Positions 8,863 through 16,613 are shown, counted from the first letter of the stretch. The stretch is DNA of 64,000 nt from Bacteroidaceae bacterium (GCA_024398715.1 JAKSIP010000003.1:106078-170077), one strand, 5' to 3'. Notes: generated by a model not told the origin, from the sequence alone. Numbers and translations: made by a program.

Positions 8863-9498
8863 CTATTCGTAGGAAATATACGGAGCAAGTCTGACAAGAT
8901 CCTGCTGGGTGAACTCTTTTAGAAGAAGTAGCCTGGCAGGGTCTTTTATTTTGCCCTCTTTTTTCCTTAAATCATCAATGGCCTTGGCCTGATAGAAAGA
9001 GATATACGGATGTCTCTTCATATCATAAACCGATGCCCTGTTGATTCTTATCTTTCTGATACTGTCCGGCGTAGCAAAGAACCAGCTCTGCAGAGAATCA
9101 GGGAAATGACTGATTTCTGAAAGTTGGGCCGGGCTGGCGAATCCTCCCAGTTTATCCCTTAGGATTATTATGCTTAGAGAAAAGCCGTGTCCTATACCTG
9201 GTATCCTTTGAAGTAACGTGGTGTCTGCCGTATTAAGGTCAATCAGTTGTCTGGTCTTGAATTTATTGTTCTTCTGAAACCTTGTGTTCAGTTTGCTTTT
9301 TTGGACAGTTATCTGCTCCGCTGAGTCAATTTTTGCGGAAAATGTACTGTCTGCAACAGCTTGTGCATACGCACCGTTTCCTGTTACCTGTTGCGGGTCT
9401 GTAAAATATCTTATGGACAGCAGAACCAGTATAAGTACGGAAAGGATTGCCAAAGCCCTTCTGTCGGCCTTGGAAAAATAAAATATGTCTCTGAGCAT
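8863..9498 (-). CDS. Membrane-anchored helix-hairpin-helix (ComEA-like) protein
   Basis: A 211-residue protein with one N-terminal transmembrane helix (about 16-32) and paired helix-hairpin-helix units: IDLNTADTTLLQRIPGIG in the middle, and further HhH-like repeats with INRASVYDMKRHPYIS and a final LAPYISYE. HhH motifs bind DNA backbones; ComEA-like proteins pull incoming DNA into the periplasm during transformation. Bacteroidetes commonly carry such multi-HhH proteins without proof of competence, so DNA uptake is inference. It is the last gene of a leftward prfB-CYTH-HhH run and starts 3 bp after the CYTH gene. Confidence 0.82.
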   Translation of the reverse strand: MLRDIFYFSKADRRALAILSVLILVLLSIRYFTDPQQVTGNGAYAQAVADSTFSAKIDSAEQITVQKSKLNTRFQKNNKFKTRQLIDLNTADTTLLQRIPGIGHGFSLSIIILRDKLGGFASPAQLSEISHFPDSLQSWFFATPDSIRKIRINRASVYDMKRHPYISFYQAKAIDDLRKKEGKIKDPARLLLLKEFTQQDLVRLAPYISYE

Positions 9499-9501
9499 TG
9501 G

Positions 9502-9960
9502 TTATGGGTTCAGTGCAAGATAAGAGTTGTAGTAACGTGGAATACCTGTTACCTCTTCTCCTATGAATGCCGGTTTTTCAAATGGTTCGTTTTCGCTTTC
9601 AAGTTCGACTTCTGCAATAACCAGTCCCTGGTTTTTGCCGAAAAACTCATCAACTTCAAACAGATGGTCTTTGTAATGTACCAGGTATCTGCATTTTTCA
9701 ATAAGACTGCCGCTGCACAGTTCCAGCATCTGCCGGGCTTCTTCCATTGGTATAACCTGATTGAATTCAAAACGTGTAAGACCGTTGTTGCTGCTTGGTC
9801 CTTTGATGGTAAGAACTGCCTCGGTATCTGTTGTGCGGATTCTTACGGAAAACCCGTTGGATTGGACCAGATACCCTTGTGTAATGTTTCTGGTTTCGCT
9901 GGCAAGATCCTTGAATGATTGGTCTTTTACCAGGAATTTTCTTTCAATTTCAACTCCCAT
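9502..9960 (-). CDS. CYTH-domain protein (triphosphate tunnel metalloenzyme family)
   Basis: A 152-residue protein starting with the CYTH signature EIERKFLV (residues 4-11), followed by the alternating charged strands of the tunnel fold (VRIRTTDTEAVLTIKGP, FEVDEFFGKNQGLVIAEVELE). Such small stand-alone members usually hydrolyse tripolyphosphate or other triphosphates with Mg or Mn; adenylate cyclase activity is known for some relatives but is not suggested here. Length is that of a single domain without a CHAD partner. It lies between prfB and the HhH gene on the same strand. Confidence 0.9.
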   Translation of the reverse strand: MGVEIERKFLVKDQSFKDLASETRNITQGYLVQSNGFSVRIRTTDTEAVLTIKGPSSNNGLTRFEFNQVIPMEEARQMLELCSGSLIEKCRYLVHYKDHLFEVDEFFGKNQGLVIAEVELESENEPFEKPAFIGEEVTGIPRYYNSYLALNP

Positions 9961-10002
9961 AGTAATTAGTTTCTAAAGATGTGTAAATATGTCAGACAAA
10001 TA

Positions 10003-11118
10003 CTATTCCTGTGATTCGGAGAATTCTGTCAGATAAGATTTGATGAACTCATCAATTCCGCCATCCATAACACCGTTCACATCGCTTGTCTGGTAACCGG
10101 TACGGTGATCTTTGACGCGGCGGTCATCAAACACGTAACTGCGTATCTGTGAGCCCCATTCTATCTTCTTTTTGCCAGCTTCAATCTTTGCCCGCTCTTC
10201 CATGCGGTGCTTGAGTTCCTTATCGTACAATATTGAACGCAGATGCTGCAGAGCGCGTTCGCGGTTCTTGGGCTGGTCACGGGTTTCTGTATTTTCAATC
10301 AGAATTTCCTCTTCTTCTCCGGTATACGGATCCTTGTACTGGTAACGCAAACGCACACCCGATTCCACCTTGTTTACGTTCTGTCCGCCTGCACCGCTGC
10401 TGCGGAAAGTATCCCATGACATAAGGGCAGGGTTGATGTAAACCTCAATAGTATCGTCAACCAGCGGGGTTACAAATACCGATGCGAAAGATGTCATACG
10501 TTTGCCCTGTGCGTTATATGGCGATACGCGTACCAGGCGGTGAACGCCGTTTTCGCTTTTCAGATAACCGTATGAATACATACCGTGAATTTCTATTGTA
10601 ACAGATTTGATACCTGCTTCATCGCCTTCCTGCAAATCTGATATTGTGAGTTTGTAATTGTGATTCTCTGCCCACCGCATATACATGCGCTGCAGCATGG
10701 ACGCCCAATCCTGGCTTTCGGTTCCACCTGCTCCGGAATTGATTTTCAATACACAATCCATTGCGTCTGCCTCGGAACGCAGCATATTCTTGAATTCCAA
10801 AGAATCTATGGCTTCTATTGTTTTGTAATACGCCTGATCAACCTCTTCTTCTGTTACAAGCTGTTCCTTGTAAAATTCAACGGCAAGTTTCAGTTCGTCT
10901 GCAAGATCCTTTATCACCTTGTAACCGTCTATCCATGATTGTAGCCCTTTTACCTTCTTCATTTGAATCTCGGCTTTCTTGGGATCGTCCCAAAAACCGG
11001 GAGCCTGGGTACGGAGTTGTTCTTCTTCTACCTGAATCTGTTTGGCATCAATGTTCAGATGCTGCTTGAGTGCTTCAGCCCGGTTAATGGCCTCTTTGAA
11101 TTGGTCTGGAGTAATCAT
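10003..11118 (-). CDS. prfB: Peptide chain release factor 2
   Basis: A 371-residue class I release factor recognising UGA and UAA stops and triggering peptide release. The catalytic GGQ is at 244-246 in RSSGAGGQNVNK. The stop-recognition tripeptide, SPF in E. coli, reads SPY (199-201), which I believe is usual in Bacteroidetes. The gene is read in one frame: around codons 19-23, where many bacteria carry the autoregulatory UGA frameshift site, the codons read CAG CAT CTG AAC ATT without a stop. ATG 11118 is preferred over ATG 11148, because the latter overlaps a TATCTTTG -7 element. First gene of the leftward prfB-CYTH-HhH run. Confidence 0.95.
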   Translation of the reverse strand: MITPDQFKEAINRAEALKQHLNIDAKQIQVEEEQLRTQAPGFWDDPKKAEIQMKKVKGLQSWIDGYKVIKDLADELKLAVEFYKEQLVTEEEVDQAYYKTIEAIDSLEFKNMLRSEADAMDCVLKINSGAGGTESQDWASMLQRMYMRWAENHNYKLTISDLQEGDEAGIKSVTIEIHGMYSYGYLKSENGVHRLVRVSPYNAQGKRMTSFASVFVTPLVDDTIEVYINPALMSWDTFRSSGAGGQNVNKVESGVRLRYQYKDPYTGEEEEILIENTETRDQPKNRERALQHLRSILYDKELKHRMEERAKIEAGKKKIEWGSQIRSYVFDDRRVKDHRTGYQTSDVNGVMDGGIDEFIKSYLTEFSESQE

Positions 11119-11145
11119 ATATGGACAATTGTGATAATTTCTTTG

Positions 11146-11153
11146 CAAAGATA
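11146..11153 (-). promoter_or_regulatory. -7 promoter element for prfB
   Basis: The minus strand reads TATCTTTG, a perfect Bacteroidetes -7 element. It overlaps the longer candidate start of prfB and so supports the start at 11118. No clear -33 box. Confidence 0.6.
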
Positions 11154-11175
11154 CCCATTTTTAGCCGATTTAAGT

Positions 11176-11183
11176 TAAATTTG
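11176..11183 (+). promoter_or_regulatory. -7 promoter element for the ArgE-like gene
   Basis: TAAATTTG matches TAnnTTTG and lies 22 bp before the ATG at 11206, back to back with the prfB promoter. No clear -33 box. Confidence 0.5.
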
Positions 11184-11205
11184 CCGTGAAAAAGGGCATA
11201 TTCCT

Positions 11206-12276
11206 ATGGATACAATAGAAAATCTTGGTAAAAAAGCGTTTGAGCTATTGGAAAAACTGATTGCAACTCCGTCTGTCAGCAGGTCTGAAGAAAATGCGGC
11301 CCTTCTGATAGAGCAGGCTTTGCAGGAATACGGTTATGAAACCAAGCGTATATTGAACAATGTCTTGTGTTATGGCAAGCACTTTTCCAGCGGGAAACCC
11401 ACCATTCTGTTCAATTCGCATATTGATACTGTAAAAGTTGTGTCAGGATGGACATTGGACCCTTTTACCCCAATTGTGCAGGATGGAAAACTGTATGGCC
11501 TTGGGAGTAACGATGCCGGCGGTTCTCTAGTATCTCTGCTCTATTCATTTGTCTATCTTGACAGAGTGCCCCAGGAATATAATCTCATATTTCTTGCAAC
11601 TGCCGAAGAAGAGGTTACCGGTGCAAACGGTGCAAAACTCGTCCGTAGCCAGCTCCCAAACGTGGATCTGGCAGTAGTTGGTGAACCTACCGGTATGAAT
11701 CCGGGTATTGCGGAACGCGGGTTGCTGGTTCTTGATGTTGAGGTTGCTGGAAAATCCGGACATGCTGCACGTAAGGAAGGGATCAATGCAATTTATCGTG
11801 CAACCGATGCCATAAACTGGTTCCGTACATACAGGTTTGATAAAGAGTCTTCTTTGCTTGGGCCGGTAAAAATGACAGTTACAATAGTAAATGCCGGCAC
11901 GCAGCATAATGTTGTGCCGGACAAATGCACTTTTACAGTCGATATACGTTTTAACGAACTTTATTCAAACAGAGAAATTTTTGACGTTGTATGTAACTCC
12001 TTGCCGCAGTGGTGCAGTGTAAAGGCCCGTTCGTTTGACCATCATTCCAGTTGTGTGAAAAATGACTGTGCTGCTGTCAGGCGTTGTGTCGAACTTGGCC
12101 TTGAACCGTACGGGTCACCTACAATGTCAGACCAGTCCGCATTCAATTTCAATTCGTTCAAAATAGGTCCGGGCATGTCTGAACGTTCCCACAGTGCCGA
12201 TGAATACATACTTTTGGATGAATTGGATAAGGCAATTCCGCTCTACATTGAAATTTTTGACGGCCTCAAACTTTAA
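11206..12276 (+). CDS. argE: M20 metallopeptidase, ArgE-type N-acyl-ornithine/citrulline deacylase
   Basis: A 356-residue zinc-dependent M20/ArgE-family amidohydrolase. Metal and catalytic residues are visible: His72-x-Asp74 (NSHIDTV), Asp103 (SNDAGG), Glu134-Glu135 (TAEEEVTG), Glu158 region (VVGEPTG), the dimerisation-domain GKSGHAARKEG and a C-terminal His (SERSHSADE). In Bacteroides arginine synthesis runs on N-succinylated intermediates and the deacylase acts on succinyl-citrulline; the arginine operon 10 kb downstream makes this the likely role. Dipeptidase or succinyl-diaminopimelate deacylase are alternatives from the same family. Single gene with its own -7 element. Confidence 0.85.
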   Translation: MDTIENLGKKAFELLEKLIATPSVSRSEENAALLIEQALQEYGYETKRILNNVLCYGKHFSSGKPTILFNSHIDTVKVVSGWTLDPFTPIVQDGKLYGLGSNDAGGSLVSLLYSFVYLDRVPQEYNLIFLATAEEEVTGANGAKLVRSQLPNVDLAVVGEPTGMNPGIAERGLLVLDVEVAGKSGHAARKEGINAIYRATDAINWFRTYRFDKESSLLGPVKMTVTIVNAGTQHNVVPDKCTFTVDIRFNELYSNREIFDVVCNSLPQWCSVKARSFDHHSSCVKNDCAAVRRCVELGLEPYGSPTMSDQSAFNFNSFKIGPGMSERSHSADEYILLDELDKAIPLYIEIFDGLKL

Positions 12277-12647
12277 CCAACCCGTTAAGTAAAAATTTTA
12301 TTCCTGTTCTGTTTTAGGTGTGGCAATGTTTTGTCTCACCTTTTTTGTGAATTCCCGTTATGCAAGGTGAAACAATAAAAAAACATAGATGCACAAAAAA
12401 AATAACCTATTTGCACAATTGTTTTGTTTGTTTTGAATAGCATATTTGCAAGCGATTTAATAATGATGTTCGTTGTTTTTATTTAAAGTTAAGTTTTGTT
12501 CAGTGCTGTTTACTTTTTTCATACTGTGAAAATCCTTGCCGTGATTGCACGTGTGTATGGTAATACATGTTGAAGAACGATTTATTATGGTTTTTTATGT
12601 TTGAGACCTAAAGTTTTCCCCGGAGCTCTCTGTCTGTGAAGATCGAG
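12277..12647. other. Intergenic stretch, no gene seen
   Basis: AT-rich non-coding DNA between the ArgE-like gene and a repeat block. A weak AGGTG/CACCT stem followed by T residues near 12316-12345 might terminate the upstream gene. No convincing ORF or RNA gene was seen. Confidence 0.4.
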
Positions 12648-12682
12648 AGCTCTATTTTTTTGCAGAGCAAAAAAATAGAGCT
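12648..12682. repeat. 16-bp perfect inverted repeat (hairpin)
   Basis: agctctatttttttgc (12648-12663) and its exact reverse complement (12667-12682) are separated by three bases. A further inverted pair, gagctctc at 12623-12630 and gagagctc at 12645-12652, overlaps its left arm. The right arm is the start of the 62-bp direct repeat. Confidence 0.8.
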
Positions 12683-12821
12683 GAAGCTCCTTTGTTTACG
12701 GGGAAGACCCCGAACCCCTTCGCCGGCAAGTGCCGACGTCTCCCTTCGGTCGTTGCCCTGCAAAAAAATAGAGCTGAAGCTCCTTTGTATACGGGGAAGA
12801 CCCCGAGCCCCTTCGCCGGCA
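12667..12821. repeat. Pair of 62-bp direct repeats
   Basis: Copy 1 is 12667-12728 and copy 2 is 12760-12821, with 60 of 62 positions identical by eye. Each holds an internal hairpin CGGGG-AAGA-CCCCG. The 31 bp between them (accgacgtct-like, GC-richer) are unique. Weak ORFs run through the block on the minus strand, but they simply translate the repeat. Probably a small non-coding repeat family. Confidence 0.85.
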
Positions 12822-12852
12822 TACATAATATTGGAAACAATTTGACTTTTTG

Positions 12853-12883
12853 TTCGTTATTTAGTCTAAAATGTATATCTTTA
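12853..12883 (+). promoter_or_regulatory. Probable promoter of the stand-alone GH43 gene
   Basis: TATCTTTA (12876-12883) is one base from consensus TAnnTTTG, with a weak TTCG 19 bp upstream. It lies 32 bp before the ATG at 12916. Confidence 0.4.
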
Positions 12884-12915
12884 CATCCACATGGATTATA
12901 CTAACAGTTTATAAT

Positions 12916-14946
12916 ATGAACAAGAAATTTTTTTCCGTTTTAGGCGCTGCCGCATTTTGTATTTTTTCTGCAGGTAATGCCGCTAACCGTCTTTCCGAAG
13001 ACTTTGGTACAGGTAACCCGTACCTTCCGTTGTGGGAACATCTTCCCGATGGCGAACCGCGTGTTTTTGAAGACCCTGACAATCCGGGCAAGTATCGTGC
13101 ATATATTATCGGTTCGCACGATGTTGCTTTCCGTCAGTATTGCGGTGCCGACATCAGAATGTGGTCTGCTCCTGTTGAGGACCTGAACGATTGGCGTGAC
13201 GAGGGCGCAATTTTCACATATAATGTAGATAACCAGTGGGATATCATGTATGCGCCTGATCTTGTTGAAATCAGACAGAAAGACGGTACAAAGGTATATT
13301 ATCTGTATCCGCACAGCCGTGGACCCCGTCGCGAGGCAATGGTCTGCAAAGGTGATAAGCCTTACGGTCCTTTTACTCCGCTTAACCTGACGGAAGATGG
13401 TCGTGGAACAATTCCTGGCAGTACAATGGGCTTTGACCCGTCTGTATTTGTTGAGTACGTTACAGATCCGGCTGATCCCGATTATGAGATTGGTTTCCGT
13501 GCATATGGTTTCTGGGGCTTCCAGCAGAGTAATGCAGCCCAGTTGGATCAGAATACAATGTATTCCGTAAGACCCGGTACTGAAGTTAACCGTAATTTCA
13601 TTCCTGCTGCAACACGCTACGGTCAGGTAAGGGACAGAGAAGGAACGGAGTACAAGGCTCTGTATCCCGGTGAAGATATCAGACAGTTCAATTTCTTTGA
13701 AGCATCTTCTATCCGTCAGATTGGAAACAAATTCGTTTGGGTGTTCAGCGGTCACTCAGGACCTGATTACGGTATGGGCAGCTCCAACTCAACACTGCGC
13801 TATGCATACGGTGATTCTCCGCTTGGCCCTTGGAAGATTGGCGGAGTTTTGGTTGACTCACGCGGTCCTGTCCTGAACCAGGACGGTACACAGGTTGTAG
13901 GCATGGCTCCTGCGCATAATACACATGGAAGCCTGCTGGAAATCAACGGTCAGTGGTATGTATTCTATCATCGTCCGCCACGCGGATTCGGTTATGCACG
14001 TCAGCCTATGGTTGCTCCCGTATATGTACAGGCCGATGAAAAGCCGGTTGCAGAGGGAGGCCGGGTAATTATCCGCGGTTATGATCCGTTTGCAGCAGAC
14101 AAGCAGTGGACTGCCAAGGCTGCCGATGGTACTGAATACAGAGGTGCTGAGGTGACATCGGAAGGTTTCAACATCTTTGGTCTTGACCCTTACAAGTATT
14201 ATTCAGCCGGTTATGCATGCTATCTGTCAAATCAGCAGGCTCAGCAGGATTCATGGGATATATGGGATAACAACATGCCTCTTGCCAACGTAAAGAGCGG
14301 AGATATTTTCGGTTACAAATATTTCGGCTTTGAAGGCCTTTCTAAGGCAAAGCTTGGTCTTAAACCGTTCAAGGGTGCTGTAAAGGGCAACCAGACAAAG
14401 TTTGACCTTTATCTTGCAGCAAAGACCAGTCAGGCATTCAAGATTAATGTATGGATTGACGGTCCTTGGGATAATGATGTATGGAACGGAAAACAGATTG
14501 CTACAATTGAGATTCCTGCTGGTTCTTCTAAAGAAATTGCAAAATATTCTGTTGATGTTGCATCTGCAGTAGAAGGTCTTAAGGGTAAACATGCTATCTA
14601 TCTTGTTGCTGAAGGTCCTCAGGGAGATTTGTGTGACATTGTCGGTTTGAGTTTCAGTAAGAAGGACAAGGTTCTTGAGCGTCCGGTTGCTCCTCAGGTT
14701 ACCATCAAGGTTAACGGCAACGCCATTGAACTGCCAGCTATTCCGGACCGTTTCACCAACCGCAACGGTTTCCTCAGCTACAATAACTATTCAGTAAAAG
14801 TTGCTGCTCAGGGTCAGCCGTCTGTTGAGGCATCGGCAGATAATGATGATGTTCAGATTTCTGTCATGCAGCAGGATACATATGCTGTTGTAAGCTGTGA
14901 TTATCATGGTGCTGTAAAGAACTACACTCTGTATTTCACTGAGTAA
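12916..14946 (+). CDS. Secreted glycoside hydrolase family 43 protein with C-terminal modules
   Basis: A 676-residue secreted enzyme. Signal peptide 1-22; five-bladed GH43 propeller at about 30-400 with the expected acidic triad: Asp53 (VFEDP), Asp174 (GFDPSVFV) and Glu262 (FFEASS). A beta-sandwich of CBM6 type follows (about 415-590: GDIFGYKYFGFEG and HAIYLVAEGP), then a roughly 80-residue Ig-like tail. GH43 enzymes remove arabinofuranose, xylose or related residues; the substrate is not readable here. ATG 12916 is preferred over the in-frame ATG 12871 because it begins the signal peptide. It stands alone, with a promoter and a terminator and no SusC/D beside it. Confidence 0.88.
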   Translation: MNKKFFSVLGAAAFCIFSAGNAANRLSEDFGTGNPYLPLWEHLPDGEPRVFEDPDNPGKYRAYIIGSHDVAFRQYCGADIRMWSAPVEDLNDWRDEGAIFTYNVDNQWDIMYAPDLVEIRQKDGTKVYYLYPHSRGPRREAMVCKGDKPYGPFTPLNLTEDGRGTIPGSTMGFDPSVFVEYVTDPADPDYEIGFRAYGFWGFQQSNAAQLDQNTMYSVRPGTEVNRNFIPAATRYGQVRDREGTEYKALYPGEDIRQFNFFEASSIRQIGNKFVWVFSGHSGPDYGMGSSNSTLRYAYGDSPLGPWKIGGVLVDSRGPVLNQDGTQVVGMAPAHNTHGSLLEINGQWYVFYHRPPRGFGYARQPMVAPVYVQADEKPVAEGGRVIIRGYDPFAADKQWTAKAADGTEYRGAEVTSEGFNIFGLDPYKYYSAGYACYLSNQQAQQDSWDIWDNNMPLANVKSGDIFGYKYFGFEGLSKAKLGLKPFKGAVKGNQTKFDLYLAAKTSQAFKINVWIDGPWDNDVWNGKQIATIEIPAGSSKEIAKYSVDVASAVEGLKGKHAIYLVAEGPQGDLCDIVGLSFSKKDKVLERPVAPQVTIKVNGNAIELPAIPDRFTNRNGFLSYNNYSVKVAAQGQPSVEASADNDDVQISVMQQDTYAVVSCDYHGAVKNYTLYFTE

Positions 14947-14970
14947 TTGAATATACATATATGAATGAAG

Positions 14971-15000
14971 AGAGGTCGGCTTTGGTGTCGGCCTCTTTTT
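14971..15000 (+). terminator. Rho-independent terminator after GH43
   Basis: AGAGGTCG (14971-14978) pairs with CGGCCTCT (14989-14996), one G-T pair, followed by a run of T. It is 25 bp after the GH43 stop. Confidence 0.75.
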
Positions 15001-15024
15001 CATGTTTGTCCCTAACGGGACTTC

Positions 15025-15286
15025 ACCCTTCGCGTTTTGGGCTTTTTTTGCGAAGGTTGAAGCGATTTTCCTTGCCACCCTTCGCAAATTGCGGGGTTTT
15101 TGCGAATGTTGAGCCGTTTTTTGCTGCCATCCTTCGCGTTTTGGCTCTTTTTTGCGAAGGATGATTTGCCGCCGCTGTTCGTACCCCGTCCACAGACCCT
15201 TCTGGCGGTGTTTTCATTGCTAAGTTCATTTCACCCTTCGCGTTTTGGGCCTTTTTTGCGAAGGTTGATATTACAGCGGGGTGGCG
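15025..15286. repeat. Hairpin repeat cluster 1 (four copies, 52/104-bp period)
   Basis: A 36-bp imperfect palindrome with arms CTTCGC and GCGAAG occurs at 15025-15060, 15077-15112, 15129-15164 and 15233-15268, starting 52, 52 and 104 bp apart. The 68-bp segment between the last two (15165-15232) is a second conserved module. The cluster closes with the 18-bp tail 15269-15286. No gene is supported; minus-strand ORFs only translate the repeats. Confidence 0.85.
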
Positions 15287-15705
15287 GAACATTATAATAC
15301 TTTTTGCAAGTGGCGCCACCGTCAACAAAGATTGCACACTTCATTCGTATGCAAATACCGGACCAATATTGTATTCAAACCACCTTGTAGCCGCGATTCC
15401 GTGCAATATTGGCACAGGTGATAACATTGTACCAAGGCGTGGAATGTAGTACACTATCTACAACCACTTTGGGCGGGGTTGCAAAATCATTTCGATTGCA
15501 GTTGCTGTCTATTTGTTCTTTCGCCCCGCTATGCAAATTTCATAATGTACTGCCGGCAAATTCAAGGTCAGGCGCCAGAGCGTTTGGTACAAAAATCTTC
15601 CTTTATAAATAAAGAGTATTTTTGACCAAAACCTTGCCTTAGCCGTCAGTGCATAAATCTGTGGCATAACGGGTCAAAAGAACAACCAATGCTCAATCAG
15701 TGGGA
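15287..15705. other. Intergenic spacer between the two hairpin clusters
   Basis: About 420 bp of unique non-coding DNA. An inverted repeat ccaatattg (15363-15371) / caatattgg (15404-15412) is present. No ORF with family features or RNA gene was recognised. Confidence 0.4.
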
Positions 15706-15966
15706 ACCTTCGCGTTTTGGGTCTATTTTGCGAAGGTTGATTTGCCGCAGCCGTTCGTACCCCGCTCACAGACCTTTCTGGCGGTGGTTTCATTGCTAAA
15801 CTCATTTCATCCTTCGCGTTTTCCCGCCTATTTGCGAAGGTTGATTTGCCGCAGCCGTTCGTACCCCGTCCACAGGCCTTTCTGGAGGTGTTTTCATTGC
15901 TAAGCTCATTTCATCCTTCGCGTTTTCCCGCTTATTTGCGAAGGTTGATATTACAGTGGGGTGGCG
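15706..15966. repeat. Hairpin repeat cluster 2 (three copies, 103/104-bp period)
   Basis: The same palindrome recurs at 15706-15740, 15809-15844 and 15913-15948. It alternates with the same 68-bp module (15741-15808 and 15845-15912) and closes with the same tail, one base different (15949-15966). Cluster 1 and cluster 2 therefore share the order hairpin, module, hairpin, tail. Confidence 0.85.
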
Positions 15967-16032
15967 ATTTGCTGGGGTTTCCACTGAGCCGGATTCCGCC
16001 CGCGGTGGTGAGCTATGAACTGTGGATGCTGG

Positions 16033-16071
16033 AAAAAAGAATAGAGGATGAACTTTAAAGTCATCCTCTAT
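16033..16071 (-). terminator. Terminator of tRNA-Phe
   Basis: An 11-bp perfect stem (16041-16051 with 16061-16071) is followed, on the minus strand, by a T-rich tract. It begins 6 bp after the tRNA-Phe 3' end. Confidence 0.85.
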
Positions 16072-16076
16072 GAGGG

Positions 16077-16149
16077 TGGTGCCACCGAGAATCGAACTAG
16101 GGACACAAGGATTTTCAGTCCTTTGCTCTACCAACTGAGCTATGGCACC
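16077..16149 (-). tRNA. tRNA-Phe (anticodon GAA)
   Basis: The minus strand folds into a 73-base cloverleaf: acceptor GGTGCCA/TGGCACC, D arm GCTCAGTTGGTAGAGC, anticodon arm AGGAC-TGAAAAT with anticodon GAA, and T loop TTCGATT. The 3' CCA is not encoded (A then CCC follows the acceptor stem). It has its own promoter and terminator and is divergent from tRNA-Pro. Confidence 0.96.
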
Positions 16150-16175
16150 AACATGTCGTGTCTCAAAGACGGGTG

Positions 16176-16206
16176 CAAAGATACGCCCATTTTTTTATCT
16201 TGCAAA
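16176..16206 (-). promoter_or_regulatory. Promoter of tRNA-Phe
   Basis: The minus strand reads TTTG, 19 bp, TATCTTTG: an exact Bacteroidetes housekeeping promoter, with the -7 box 26 bp before the tRNA. Confidence 0.85.
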
Positions 16207-16222
16207 ATTTTCTACAAAAAAA

Positions 16223-16254
16223 ATTGCCATTGTGTGAAAAATCATCTACCTTTG
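16223..16254 (+). promoter_or_regulatory. Promoter of tRNA-Pro
   Basis: ATTG, 20 bp, TACCTTTG, ending 22 bp before the tRNA-Pro 5' end. It is divergent from the tRNA-Phe promoter about 20 bp away. Confidence 0.8.
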
Positions 16255-16276
16255 CATCGCTTTTGAGAAATTCAAT

Positions 16277-16349
16277 CGGAATGTAGCGCAGTTGGTAGCG
16301 CACTACGTTCGGGACGTAGGGGTCGGGCGTTCGAGTCGCCTCATTCCGA
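16277..16349 (+). tRNA. tRNA-Pro (anticodon CGG)
   Basis: A 73-base cloverleaf: acceptor CGGAATG/CATTCCG, D arm GCGCAGTTGGTAGCGC, anticodon stem CTACG/CGTAG with loop TTCGGGA (anticodon CGG), T arm GGGCG-TTCGAGT-CGCCT. CCA is not encoded. Sequence from its 3' third is repeated twice further downstream. Confidence 0.95.
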
Positions 16350-16355
16350 CAAATA

Positions 16356-16396
16356 GGTGGAAGTACAAAGTTTCTTTCACCTTATTCTTTTTTTTT
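16356..16396 (+). terminator. Terminator of tRNA-Pro
   Basis: GGTGGAAG (16356-16363) pairs with CTTTCACC (16374-16381), one G-T pair, and a long T-rich run follows. Confidence 0.75.
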
Positions 16397-16613
16397 GAAC
16401 GCCCGACCCCACTGTCCGCTGTGGCGGACTTAACAAGGTATTCCGCACGAAGTGCGGGCGTTCGAGTCGCCTCATTCCGACTAGAAGGTGGAAGTAGCAT
16501 ATTTACTTCCGCTTTTTTTTTGTTTTATTTTGAACGCCCGACCCCTATCGTCCGCTGTGGCGGACTTAACAAGGTCTTCCGCACGCAGTGCGGGCGTTCG
16601 AGTCGCCTCATTA
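16397..16613. repeat. Two tRNA-Pro-derived repeat units (131-136 bp)
   Basis: The T-arm/acceptor end of tRNA-Pro (cgggcgttcgagtcgcctca in the gene from 16324) recurs at 16455 and 16591. Each copy is preceded by the reverse complement gaacgcccgacccc (16397-16410 and 16532-16545), a hairpin gtccgc/gcggac and a second hairpin ccgcac/gtgcgg. The second copy has its own terminator-like stem. The third ends exactly at the stop codon of the convergent CapA-like gene. No tRNA 5' half is present in the extra copies, so they are not functional tRNA genes. Confidence 0.85.
16490..16521 (+). terminator. Terminator-like stem in the tRNA-Pro-derived repeat
   Basis: GGAAGTA (16490-16496) and TACTTCC (16504-16510), followed by GC and a run of nine T or more. 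It mirrors the position of the true tRNA-Pro terminator. Confidence 0.6.

Noticed and set aside
10003..11118. Programmed +1 frameshift in prfB
   Set aside because: The reading frame is continuous with no in-frame UGA at the expected site.
12608..12904. Short ORFs on both strands through the 62-bp repeats
   Set aside because: They translate the two repeats in tandem and have no other sequence; more likely non-coding repeat.
15025..15966. CRISPR array considered for the hairpin repeats
   Set aside because: The segments between hairpins are themselves repeated rather than unique spacers, spacing is 52/104 bp, and no cas genes are present.
15023..16134. Several minus-strand ORFs (60-110 residues) across the hairpin repeats and tRNA-Phe
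   Set aside because: Their repeated peptide patterns arise from the DNA repeats, and one runs through tRNA-Phe; no real protein is supported.
16397..16613. Additional tRNA-Pro genes
   Set aside because: The repeats lack the 5' half, D arm and anticodon arm, so they cannot be tRNAs.
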